DNA from: Micavibrio sp. UBA6929
GTDB lineage: Bacteria > Pseudomonadota > Alphaproteobacteria > Micavibrionales > Micavibrionaceae
Length of the DNA: 29,735 bases
NCBI GenBank assembly: GCA_002448815.1
Contig: DKAJ01000005.1
Location: forward strand, 1 to 29,735
Reading direction: 5' to 3'
Shown piece after piece: positions 23,427 through 29,735 of this stretch. How positions within the stretch are numbered: the first letter of the stretch is position 1; every line of letters starts with the position of its first letter. The notes beneath the pieces were generated by a model. That model saw nothing but the letters and a program-made list of their open reading frames with translations, ran no database searches and was not told the origin of the DNA. The translations under genes were made by a program, and so were the position numbers.

Positions 23427-24427
23427 AAATAAAAACGCCATCTTTTTGGTATCGCCCGCAAGGGAGCTTGTTATCTGCGTTGTTGAGTCCGTTATCTGTT
23501 GCTTATGGGGTCGGGCGCGCAGTGCATTGTGCGCTGAAATCGCCGGAGAAACTGGACGGTGTAAAGATTATTTGCATCGGTAATTTAAATGCGGGCGGAT
23601 CAGGGAAAACGCCAACGGCGATGGCACTTTTAAGTGTCATGCAAGAGTGCAAGATGGCGCGCGCGCCTGCGTTTTTGTTGCGCGGTTATGGCGGCACGAA
23701 CGAGGCACCAATGCGCGTTGATCCTGCGCGTCATAATGCGGAAGAGGTCGGCGAAGAGGCGTTATTACTGGCGGCGTATGGCCCTGTTTATGTGGCGCGT
23801 GATCGTTTGGAAGGCGCGCGGCTGGCTGCGCGCGAGGGTGCAGATGTCATTATTATGGATGACGGGTATCAAAGCCGGCGTTTGCAGGCGGATATTTATT
23901 TGGCTGTGATTGATGGCACGATGGGGCTGGGTAATCAGAAAATGTTGCCTGCAGGCCCGCTGCGGGAGCCGATAAGCAAAGCCTTTGCGCGCGCGGATGG
24001 TTTTGTTTTTATTGGCGAGGACCATAATGATGTGCGCTGGCAACTGCCGGGTGATAAGCCTGTGTTTGAGGCCAAAACCATGGTGCGTGATGTGAGCGCA
24101 CCGCCCAAAGAAGGTGATTATTTCGCCTTTGCGGGGATTGGTTATCCCAAGAAGTTTTTTGCCTTTATGCGTAATGTCTTGTCCTTGAATGTTGTGATGG
24201 AACATGAATTTCCTGATCACTATGCCTATAGCGCCGAGGATATTGATATGCTGCGCGAACAGGCGCAAGAACAAGGCTTGCAATTGATTACGACGGAAAA
24301 AGATATGCTGCAAATTCGCCGTTTATCGGGCGTTGATGTTTCGGACATTTTGATTTTACCGATTTATCTGCAATTCCAAGGGGAAGGTGCGTTGATTGAT
24401 TTCTTGCAAGAAAGGATTAGATCATGA
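23423..24427 (+). CDS. lpxK: Tetraacyldisaccharide 4'-kinase
   Basis: LpxK phosphorylates the 4' position of the tetraacyl disaccharide to give lipid IVA, on the cytoplasmic face of the inner membrane. The 334-residue protein has an N-terminal membrane-association helix (LLSALLSPLSVAYGVGRAVH), the P-loop GGSGKTP at 58-64 after the conserved GNLNAGG, the family motif DDGYQSRRL, and the C-terminal FPDHYAYSAEDI and LITTEKDMLQI segments. It overlaps waaA and the following acyltransferase gene by 4 bases each (ATGA), so the three are translationally coupled. Confidence 0.97.
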   Translation: MKIKTPSFWYRPQGSLLSALLSPLSVAYGVGRAVHCALKSPEKLDGVKIICIGNLNAGGSGKTPTAMALLSVMQECKMARAPAFLLRGYGGTNEAPMRVDPARHNAEEVGEEALLLAAYGPVYVARDRLEGARLAAREGADVIIMDDGYQSRRLQADIYLAVIDGTMGLGNQKMLPAGPLREPISKAFARADGFVFIGEDHNDVRWQLPGDKPVFEAKTMVRDVSAPPKEGDYFAFAGIGYPKKFFAFMRNVLSLNVVMEHEFPDHYAYSAEDIDMLREQAQEQGLQLITTEKDMLQIRRLSGVDVSDILILPIYLQFQGEGALIDFLQERIRS

Positions 24428-25278
24428 CGCGTGTGCGCTATGCGCTGGAGGCTTTCTTTCTAGGGGCTTTGTTTTTAATCTTTCGTTTGATGCCAGTGGA
24501 TGTGGCCTCGGCAGTGGGCGGCGCGATTGGCCGCTTTGTCGGGCCAAAGATGGCGGCCTCACGTAAAGCGCGCCGTCATTTGCAGCAATGTTTGACCGAT
24601 ATGGATGATGCGCACGCCAAGGGCGTGATCGCCGATATGTGGGATAATTTGGGGCGCGTCGTGGCCGAGTATCCGCATTTGCGTTATATCGTGGCCAACC
24701 GTATGACGGTTAACGGGGCGGAGCATATCGACGCCGTTTTGGCATCACCTGATAAAGGCGGTGTCTTTTTCTCGGCGCATTTTGCGAATTGGGAATTGCC
24801 GCCGATTTACTTGCATGTGGTTAAGGGGATGGATATTCATTCGATGTACCGCGCGCCTAATAACCCATTTGTTGATCAGATGATCCATTATTGCCGCACA
24901 TTGCGCGGCGCTATCCCCGCGTGGAATAAATCACGGGCAGGGGGGCAAGGCGCGATGAAGGCACTTCGCGCAGGTGGATCGCTCGCGATTTTGATTGATC
25001 AGAAATATAACGAAGGCATCAATGTACCGTTTTTTGGTATGGATGCGATGACTAATCCTTTCTTTGTGAAGATGGCCAAGAAATTTGGCTTGCCTTTAAT
25101 CCCCGCCAGTATGGTGCGAACAAAGGGCGCGCATTTTATATTAAATGTGCATCCGCCCATCCATGTTGAAGGGCGCGAAGAGGATGAGATTATCAAAGAT
25201 GCGCATGCGATGATTGAAGAGGCCATTACCCAAACGCCATCGCAGTGGATTTGGATGCATCGTCGCTGGCGCGGCTAA
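24424..25278 (+). CDS. LpxL/HtrB-family lipid A acyltransferase
   Basis: This enzyme transfers a secondary acyl chain onto Kdo-lipid A, following the two steps encoded upstream. The 284-residue protein has an N-terminal membrane segment (about 8-22), the catalytic HX4E motif HFANWE at 119-124, and further family blocks: MYRAPNNPFVD, LAILIDQKYNEGINVPFFG and PLIPASMVRTKGAHF. It ends PSQWIWMHRRWRG, the usual finish for this family. Which acyl chain and position it uses cannot be read, so I give no lpxL or lpxM symbol. Last gene of the operon, with 10 bases to the stop of the convergent gene. Confidence 0.93.
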   Translation: MTRVRYALEAFFLGALFLIFRLMPVDVASAVGGAIGRFVGPKMAASRKARRHLQQCLTDMDDAHAKGVIADMWDNLGRVVAEYPHLRYIVANRMTVNGAEHIDAVLASPDKGGVFFSAHFANWELPPIYLHVVKGMDIHSMYRAPNNPFVDQMIHYCRTLRGAIPAWNKSRAGGQGAMKALRAGGSLAILIDQKYNEGINVPFFGMDAMTNPFFVKMAKKFGLPLIPASMVRTKGAHFILNVHPPIHVEGREEDEIIKDAHAMIEEAITQTPSQWIWMHRRWRG

Positions 25279-25288
25279 GATGTCTTTA

Positions 25289-26443
25289 TCAGTGTGATGT
25301 TGTGTCGTTGTTGTCGCGCGGCGATGTGGCGGCACTTTCTTGCGGAATGCCGTGCGTTATTTCCAATTTTTCATTGCCGTTTTCTGTGTCTTGTTCGGCG
25401 CGGGCGTAAATGCGTGCTAAATTGGCGGCATATATTTTTTGCGCCGCGTCGCTGAGGACTTTGCGCTGGCAGATATGTTTTAGAAATCCGACAATATGTT
25501 GTGGCCGTGCAGGCGGCAGGTGATGTTCTTGATGGATAAGGATCGTTTCGCGCGCCGTGACGGCGTATGTCAGGCCAGATGATGTGGCAAGGTCTGCTTC
25601 ATGCAGGAGGAGCGCCATAAGGCTTGCCTTCTTATCATGCTCTAAGATGGACAAAGACGCATCTAAATTCAGCGGTGAATCGGCGCTGCCCGCCAGCATA
25701 TGGGCGCGGTATGCGGCCTTCATTTGGCGCGCGGGGCTGGACGGGTCGTCAATGGGGGTGACATCCGTTGCAATAATCATGGCGATGAGGCGCCGCATTT
25801 CATGGGATCCACGGTCAAAGCCTAATGTTTCTAATTGAGGCAAGGCGATGTCGAGGCTGCGCTGTTCAAGGCGGCTGGGTTTATGGATGCCGCGCACGGT
25901 GTTGCCTGTGCCGTCATGGCCAACATCATGCAGGCATGCTGCGATGATCATCCAGATGGTTTCATTGTCGCCAAGGGCGTTTGTGGTGTCTGCGAAGATA
26001 TGGTTGTGCGCAATGATAAGGCGCAATGTTTGCACCAGAACTTTGGCGTAATGCATGTTGTTGTGGTAGGGCAATGTATTGGTGATCGACCCCAGCAGTG
26101 CGCTGAGCAGTGCAGCTTGTTTCAGGTCAGGCGCGATCGGCAAGGCGAGCCTATCCAGTGCATAACAGGTCAGCGCATAAAGCGACGGCGCGCCTGTTTG
26201 GTGCCATTGATCAAAAAGCGCCGCATTCAGCGTTGTCGCGTGACTGATGTTGTCTATCTCGGTAAAGATGAAGTCTGCGTTGGCGTTTAGGGCAGCCATG
26301 TCGCCAGCAAAAGTGCTTTCGATTTTTTGCGCTGATTGTAGCGTGAGCCAGTCTTCGGGCCAGTTGTGCGCGCTGGGCGTTTTTGTCAGATGCTGCGCGA
26401 GAGTGTTAAGCGCGGTGATGTGGTGTGTATGGTTTGGGCACAT
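25289..26443 (-). CDS. HD-fold protein with class I cyclic nucleotide phosphodiesterase signature
   Basis: This is a soluble 384-residue protein with no sensor or membrane domain. Residues 126-131 read YHNNMH and 172-183 read HDVGHDGTGNTV. The latter fits the class I PDE signature H-D-[LIVMFY]-x-H-x-[AG]-x(2)-[NQ]-x-[LIVMFY] at every position. The next class I landmarks follow in order: a LEQRSLDIALPQL helix, MIIATDVT (compare the eukaryotic LATDMS), and HEADLATSS with D284 as the final metal ligand. The predicted reaction is hydrolysis of cAMP or cGMP at a two-metal site. The N-terminal 85 residues and the polar tail after about 345 are not recognised. It is divergent from the aroG-type gene. 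Confidence 0.8.
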   Translation of the reverse strand: MCPNHTHHITALNTLAQHLTKTPSAHNWPEDWLTLQSAQKIESTFAGDMAALNANADFIFTEIDNISHATTLNAALFDQWHQTGAPSLYALTCYALDRLALPIAPDLKQAALLSALLGSITNTLPYHNNMHYAKVLVQTLRLIIAHNHIFADTTNALGDNETIWMIIAACLHDVGHDGTGNTVRGIHKPSRLEQRSLDIALPQLETLGFDRGSHEMRRLIAMIIATDVTPIDDPSSPARQMKAAYRAHMLAGSADSPLNLDASLSILEHDKKASLMALLLHEADLATSSGLTYAVTARETILIHQEHHLPPARPQHIVGFLKHICQRKVLSDAAQKIYAANLARIYARAEQDTENGNEKLEITHGIPQESAATSPRDNNDTTSH

Positions 26444-26468
26444 GGTGATATAGGCGGGTTTGGGCAGT

Positions 26469-26492
26469 ATTTCGTTCCTTTATACACGAAAT
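26469..26492. promoter_or_regulatory. Inverted repeat between the PDE and DAHP synthase genes
   Basis: ATTTCGT (26469-26475) and ACGAAAT (26486-26492) form a perfect 7-bp inverted repeat with a 10-base spacer, 26 bases upstream of the PDE start and within the 154-base divergent gap. It has the size of a dimeric repressor site. No T-tract is present. I see no convincing sigma-70 boxes in the rest of the gap. Confidence 0.35.
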
Positions 26493-26597
26493 GGGCGGGC
26501 TTGGCCTAAAAAAATGTTAAATGCGTTGGTTTTGCGTGGATTTTTGTTTGCCGTTGCCTTATGTAGTGATGAACGTATTTTTTAAAGGAGCCGTTAT

Positions 26598-27989
26598 ATG
26601 ACGCAGACATGGAGCCCTTCATCATGGCGCGATCGCCCTGTTTTGCAAATGCCAACTTATGAGGATCAAAATGCCTTAGACGCGGTAGAGCGTGAAATGG
26701 CAGGCCTGCCGCCTTTGGTTTTTGCGGGTGAGGCGCGTAAGCTGAAAAAGAAATTGGCTGCGGTTGCGAATGGTCAGGCCTTTTTATTGCAGGGCGGCGA
26801 TTGCGCCGAGAGCTTTTCTGAATTTAACGCCAATAAGATCCGCGATACATTTCGCGTGATGTTGCAGATGGCTGTGACGATGACATATGGCGGCGCGCTG
26901 CCTGTGGTGAAGGTCGGCCGCATTGCAGGACAGTTTGCCAAGCCACGTTCAAGCGATACTGAAACCATTGATGGTGTGACATTGCCAAGTTACCGCGGTG
27001 ACAACATTAACGGGCTGGACTTTACCGCAGAATCCCGCAGACCTGATCCGCAGCGTTTGTTAAAGGCGTATCATCAGGCGTCTTCGACGTTGAATTTGCT
27101 GCGCGCATTTGCGCAAGGTGGTTACGCCGATTTGCAACAAGTTCACGCGTGGAACCTTGGCTTTGTGAAGGATAGCCCGCTGGGCGCACGTTATCAGGAT
27201 TTGGCAAACCGCATTGATGATGCGCTGCGCTTTATGGCGGCGTGCGGCATTACCAGTGAACGCGTACCGTCATTGCGCCGCGTTGATTATTACACCTCGC
27301 ACGAAGCATTGATGCTGAATTACGAGGAAGCACTAACACGCCAAGACAGCCTGACAGGTGAATGGTATGATACGTCTGCGCACTTCTTATGGGTTGGCGC
27401 GCGCACGCATCAGCTTGACCACGGTCAGATTGAATTTGTACGCGGCATTCAAAATCCGCTGGGTATGAAGGTTTCTCCTGCGGTAGATCCAGATGATTTG
27501 ATCCGTTTGATTGATGTTTTGAACCCTGAGAATGAAGCAGGGCGTTTGACATTGATTTCACGCATGGGGCATGAGCAGGTTGAAGAAAAACTTGCGCCGC
27601 TTGTTCGCCGCGTAAAAGAAGAAGGCCGCAGCGTTGTTTGGTCGTGTGATCCGATGCATGGCAATACGATTAAATCATCGTCTGGTTATAAGACGCGTCC
27701 ATTTGATGCCATCTTGGCCGAGGTTCGCGGATTCTTCGCCGTGCATAAGGCCGAGGGCACGCATCCAGGCGGCGTCCATTTCGAGATGACCGGCCAGAAC
27801 GTCACCGAATGTGTTGGCGGCGCCGAGGATATCACAGACGAAGACCTCAGCAGCCGTTATCACACGCATTGTGATCCACGATTGAATGCTAATCAGGCGC
27901 TGGAGCTTGCATTCTTGGTCGCGGACGAGCTTAACGCTATTCGCGCGCCGCAAACCATTTTGTCGGCAGACCCTGTCGCGGCAGAATAG
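26598..27989 (+). CDS. aroG: Class II 3-deoxy-7-phosphoheptulonate (DAHP) synthase
   Basis: This enzyme condenses phosphoenolpyruvate and erythrose 4-phosphate in the first step of the shikimate pathway. The 463-residue protein is of the class II (plant-like) type: it opens TWSPSSWRDRP, then has LLQGGDCAESF (metal-binding cysteine), VKVGRIAGQFAKPRS, YRGDNING, RRVDYYTSHEALMLNYEEALTR, CDPMHGNT and HPGGVHFEMTGQNVTEC, with the metal-binding histidine and glutamate. There is no fused chorismate mutase. An AAGGAG ribosome site precedes the ATG. Symbols for class II enzymes vary between species; the activity is certain. The nadE gene follows after 9 bases. Confidence 0.95.
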   Translation: MTQTWSPSSWRDRPVLQMPTYEDQNALDAVEREMAGLPPLVFAGEARKLKKKLAAVANGQAFLLQGGDCAESFSEFNANKIRDTFRVMLQMAVTMTYGGALPVVKVGRIAGQFAKPRSSDTETIDGVTLPSYRGDNINGLDFTAESRRPDPQRLLKAYHQASSTLNLLRAFAQGGYADLQQVHAWNLGFVKDSPLGARYQDLANRIDDALRFMAACGITSERVPSLRRVDYYTSHEALMLNYEEALTRQDSLTGEWYDTSAHFLWVGARTHQLDHGQIEFVRGIQNPLGMKVSPAVDPDDLIRLIDVLNPENEAGRLTLISRMGHEQVEEKLAPLVRRVKEEGRSVVWSCDPMHGNTIKSSSGYKTRPFDAILAEVRGFFAVHKAEGTHPGGVHFEMTGQNVTECVGGAEDITDEDLSSRYHTHCDPRLNANQALELAFLVADELNAIRAPQTILSADPVAAE

Positions 27990-27998
27990 GGGCATCGC

Positions 27999-29618
27999 GT
28001 GAGCGGATTTTCTTTCGATCAGTTCAAAATAGGCCTCGCACAGATTAATCCGGTTGTCGGGGATGTGCATGGGAATATTGCGCAGATCGAAGGGGCGGCA
28101 AAGGCGCTGGATGCGCGCGGCGCAGATATCGCCATTTTTTCTGAACTTGTTGTGACGGGCTACCCGCCAGAAGATCTGATTTTAAAACCATCTTTTATTG
28201 ATGCGTCTATGGACGCGGTACATGATTTGGCGCATCGCTGCGCGGAACTTCAGTGCGGCGTTTTAGTGTCTTCGCCATGGCGCGAGGATGGACGTTTGTA
28301 TAATGCGGCTATTTTACTGCACCAAGGTGAGATTGTCGCCAAGCGCTATAAGGTGGAGCTTCCCAATTATGGTGTGTTTGACGAAAAACGCGTGTTCGAG
28401 GCGGGGAATTTGCCTGAGCCTGTGATGTTTAAAGGACGTGCGCTGGGCGTGATGTCGTGCGAGGATATGTGGTTTCCGCGCGTGTCAGCGCATTTGGCCG
28501 GGCAAGGGGCAGAGGTTTTATTGTGCCTGAATGCCAGCCCGTTTGATCACGGTAAATATAGTGCGCGCGATGAAATGGCACGCAGCCGCGCAAGTGAAAC
28601 AGGCTTGCCGCTTGTTTACGTGAACCAAGTCGGCGGTCAGGATGAAATTGTCTTTGATGGGCGCTCGTTTGTGATGGATGCGCAGGGCGCTGTCATCGCG
28701 CAAGCGCCAGCTTTTCAGGATTATATTGGCCTTATGCAGGATCTGCCTGCGCAGGATGCGCCATCAGACGACTCGCTGTTCTATCAGGCGATGGTGACGG
28801 GCCTGCGCGATTATGTTGAGAAAAACGGCTTTCCAGGTGTTTTGTTGGGGCTGTCAGGCGGTATTGATAGCGCCATTTCTGCCGTTTTGGCGGTAGATGC
28901 GCTGGGCGCGGAGCGTGTGCAGTGCGTGATGATGCCATCGCGCTATACCTCGCAAGATAGCTTGGACGACGCAAAGGCGCTGGCGGATAATTTGGGCGTG
29001 CAGCTTGATACGATTGGGATCAGCGATGTCGTTGAGGCCTATCACAAGGTTCTTCCCGCTGATGCGCCGTCGATTATGTTTGAAAATCTACAATCACGCA
29101 GCCGCGGCGTTATTTTGATGGGGTTGTCGAATGCGAACGGTAAGATGCTCCTCTCGACAGGGAATAAATCTGAAATGGCGGTCGGCTATGCCACCATTTA
29201 CGGTGATATGTGCGGCGGATTTAATGCGCTGAAGGATTTGTATAAGACGCAGGTCTTTGCCTTGTGTCGCTGGCGTAACGCGCAAGAGGGCGGGGCGGTT
29301 ATCCCTGAGCGAATCATTACCAAGCCGCCAACGGCAGAATTGCGTGATAATCAAACCGATCAGGATAGTTTGCCGCCGTATGACGTTCTTGATGGTATTT
29401 TATCATGCCTGATCGAAGGTGAGATGCCTTTGGATGATGTGATCGCTCAGCGCGGATACAGCGCCGAGGATGTTTATAAAGTAGAGCGCTTATTAACGCG
29501 CGCCGAGTATAAACGCAGGCAGTCCCCACCAGGCGTAAAATTGACTGCCCGTGCCTTCGGCCGCGAGCGCAGATACCCGATTACCAATCGTTTTGTCGAA
29601 AATTCCCACAAGCGATAA
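27999..29618 (+). CDS. nadE: Glutamine-dependent NAD+ synthetase
   Basis: NadE converts deamido-NAD to NAD using glutamine and ATP, the last step of the pathway begun by the nadA and nadC genes at the other end of the window. The 539-residue protein has two domains. The N-terminal nitrilase-type glutaminase carries the Glu-Lys-Cys triad (FSELVVTGYPPEDL with E49, RYKVELPNYGVFDE, SCEDMW). The C-terminal synthetase has the PP-loop LLGLSGGIDSA and STGNKSEMAVGYATIYGD. The start codon is GTG at 27999, with AGGGG 6 bases upstream that overlaps the end of the DAHP synthase stop codon. Length is normal for two-domain bacterial enzymes. Confidence 0.96.
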   Translation: MSGFSFDQFKIGLAQINPVVGDVHGNIAQIEGAAKALDARGADIAIFSELVVTGYPPEDLILKPSFIDASMDAVHDLAHRCAELQCGVLVSSPWREDGRLYNAAILLHQGEIVAKRYKVELPNYGVFDEKRVFEAGNLPEPVMFKGRALGVMSCEDMWFPRVSAHLAGQGAEVLLCLNASPFDHGKYSARDEMARSRASETGLPLVYVNQVGGQDEIVFDGRSFVMDAQGAVIAQAPAFQDYIGLMQDLPAQDAPSDDSLFYQAMVTGLRDYVEKNGFPGVLLGLSGGIDSAISAVLAVDALGAERVQCVMMPSRYTSQDSLDDAKALADNLGVQLDTIGISDVVEAYHKVLPADAPSIMFENLQSRSRGVILMGLSNANGKMLLSTGNKSEMAVGYATIYGDMCGGFNALKDLYKTQVFALCRWRNAQEGGAVIPERIITKPPTAELRDNQTDQDSLPPYDVLDGILSCLIEGEMPLDDVIAQRGYSAEDVYKVERLLTRAEYKRRQSPPGVKLTARAFGRERRYPITNRFVENSHKR

Positions 29619-29620
29619 AA

Positions 29621-29650
29621 TAAATGCAGAAAAGATAAGATTTGCATTTG
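29621..29650 (+). repeat. AT-rich hairpin downstream of nadE
   Basis: AAATGCA (29622-29628) and TGCATTT (29643-29649) form a 7-bp inverted repeat just after the nadE stop; flanking wobble and A-T pairs could lengthen the stem. It lacks a T-tract, so it is a weak terminator candidate at best. It overlaps the -35 box of the next promoter. Confidence 0.35.
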
Positions 29651-29680
29651 ACAAGGGTAGGTGTTTCATGGTTTTTTATG
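29648..29680 (+). promoter_or_regulatory. Candidate promoter of the terminal tRNA gene
   Basis: A perfect -35 box TTGACA lies at 29648-29653, 58 bases before the tRNA. The -10 is not clear: at a 17-base spacing the sequence is GTTTTT, and TTTTAT appears three bases later. A small inverted repeat GTCTT-TTC-AAGAC follows at 29683-29695. Confidence 0.35.
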
Positions 29681-29710
29681 CCGTCTTTTCAAGACATACC
29701 GCCTAAATGT

Positions 29711-29735
29711 TCCCCGGTAGCTCAGCGGTAGAGCA
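29711..29735 (+). tRNA. tRNA gene, 5' part only (partial)
   Basis: The last 25 bases begin TCCCCGG (acceptor strand), TA, then GCTC-AGCGGTA-GAGC (a complete D arm with the GG pair) and A26. This is a standard tRNA 5' half. The anticodon lies beyond the window edge. A T at position 1 fits tRNA-Asn among others, but the identity cannot be decided here. Confidence 0.9.

Noticed and set aside
1..29735. CRISPR arrays, insertion sequences, phage genes or toxin-antitoxin pairs
   Set aside because: No regularly spaced repeats, transposase motifs, integrase or paired small genes are visible; the window is dense core chromosome.

Overview
This window looks like the chromosome of an alphaproteobacterium of moderate GC content. 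Several genes point that way together: an ATP12-type F1-ATPase assembly chaperone, a DUF3035/BamF lipoprotein next to lspA, paired M16 peptidases, an endonuclease-type MutL, and the waaA-lpxK-acyltransferase lipid A block. I cannot place it below class. Coding density is very high. No non-coding stretch exceeds about 200 bases, and there is no sign of phage, insertion sequences or CRISPR. Most of the window is housekeeping.

Layout. 1-233 is the 3' end of sdhB. 244-2439 (minus) is an NAD operon: nadA, nadC, then a DUF167 gene. nadB is absent from it. 2527-3840 (plus) is rarA. 3841-4746 (minus) is an EamA-type drug/metabolite exporter. 4770-8840 (plus) is crcB/fluC, an rluC-like pseudouridine synthase, an AsmA-like protein and the ATP12 chaperone. 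8823-20052 (minus) is an eleven-gene co-oriented run. In transcription order it is bufA, bufB, bufC, a DoxX gene, lspA, bamF-like, an active M16 peptidase, an inactive M16 homologue, pgi, a pentapeptide-repeat gene and mutL. 20242-21649 (plus) holds an AMIN-like lipoprotein and a secreted EF-hand protein ending in a clear terminator. An orphan 113-residue gene (minus) follows. 22122-25278 (plus) is a tightly overlapping Kdo/lipid A operon. 25289-26443 (minus) is a soluble HD-fold protein with the class I cyclic nucleotide phosphodiesterase signature. 26598-29618 (plus) is class II DAHP synthase and glutamine-dependent nadE. The window ends 25 bases into a tRNA gene.

The most interesting system is the bufferin-type RiPP cluster at 17619-20052. 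It has a secreted DUF2282 precursor with four cysteines, a DUF692 (MNIO) iron oxygenase, its DUF2063 partner and a DoxX membrane protein. This matches the bufABC / gigABCD type of metal-stress locus known from Caulobacter. Directly upstream I see GTAACC-N15-CGAA on the coding strand, very close to the SigF-type ECF promoter I recall for that regulon. A perfect 8-bp GC-rich hairpin lies just inside bufB, where it could set the ratio of precursor to enzyme. The cluster runs without a visible terminator into envelope genes (lspA, bamF-like, M16 pair), so metal stress could raise envelope-maintenance genes as well. The second notable gene is the stand-alone bacterial protein with the full class I PDE metal-site pattern.
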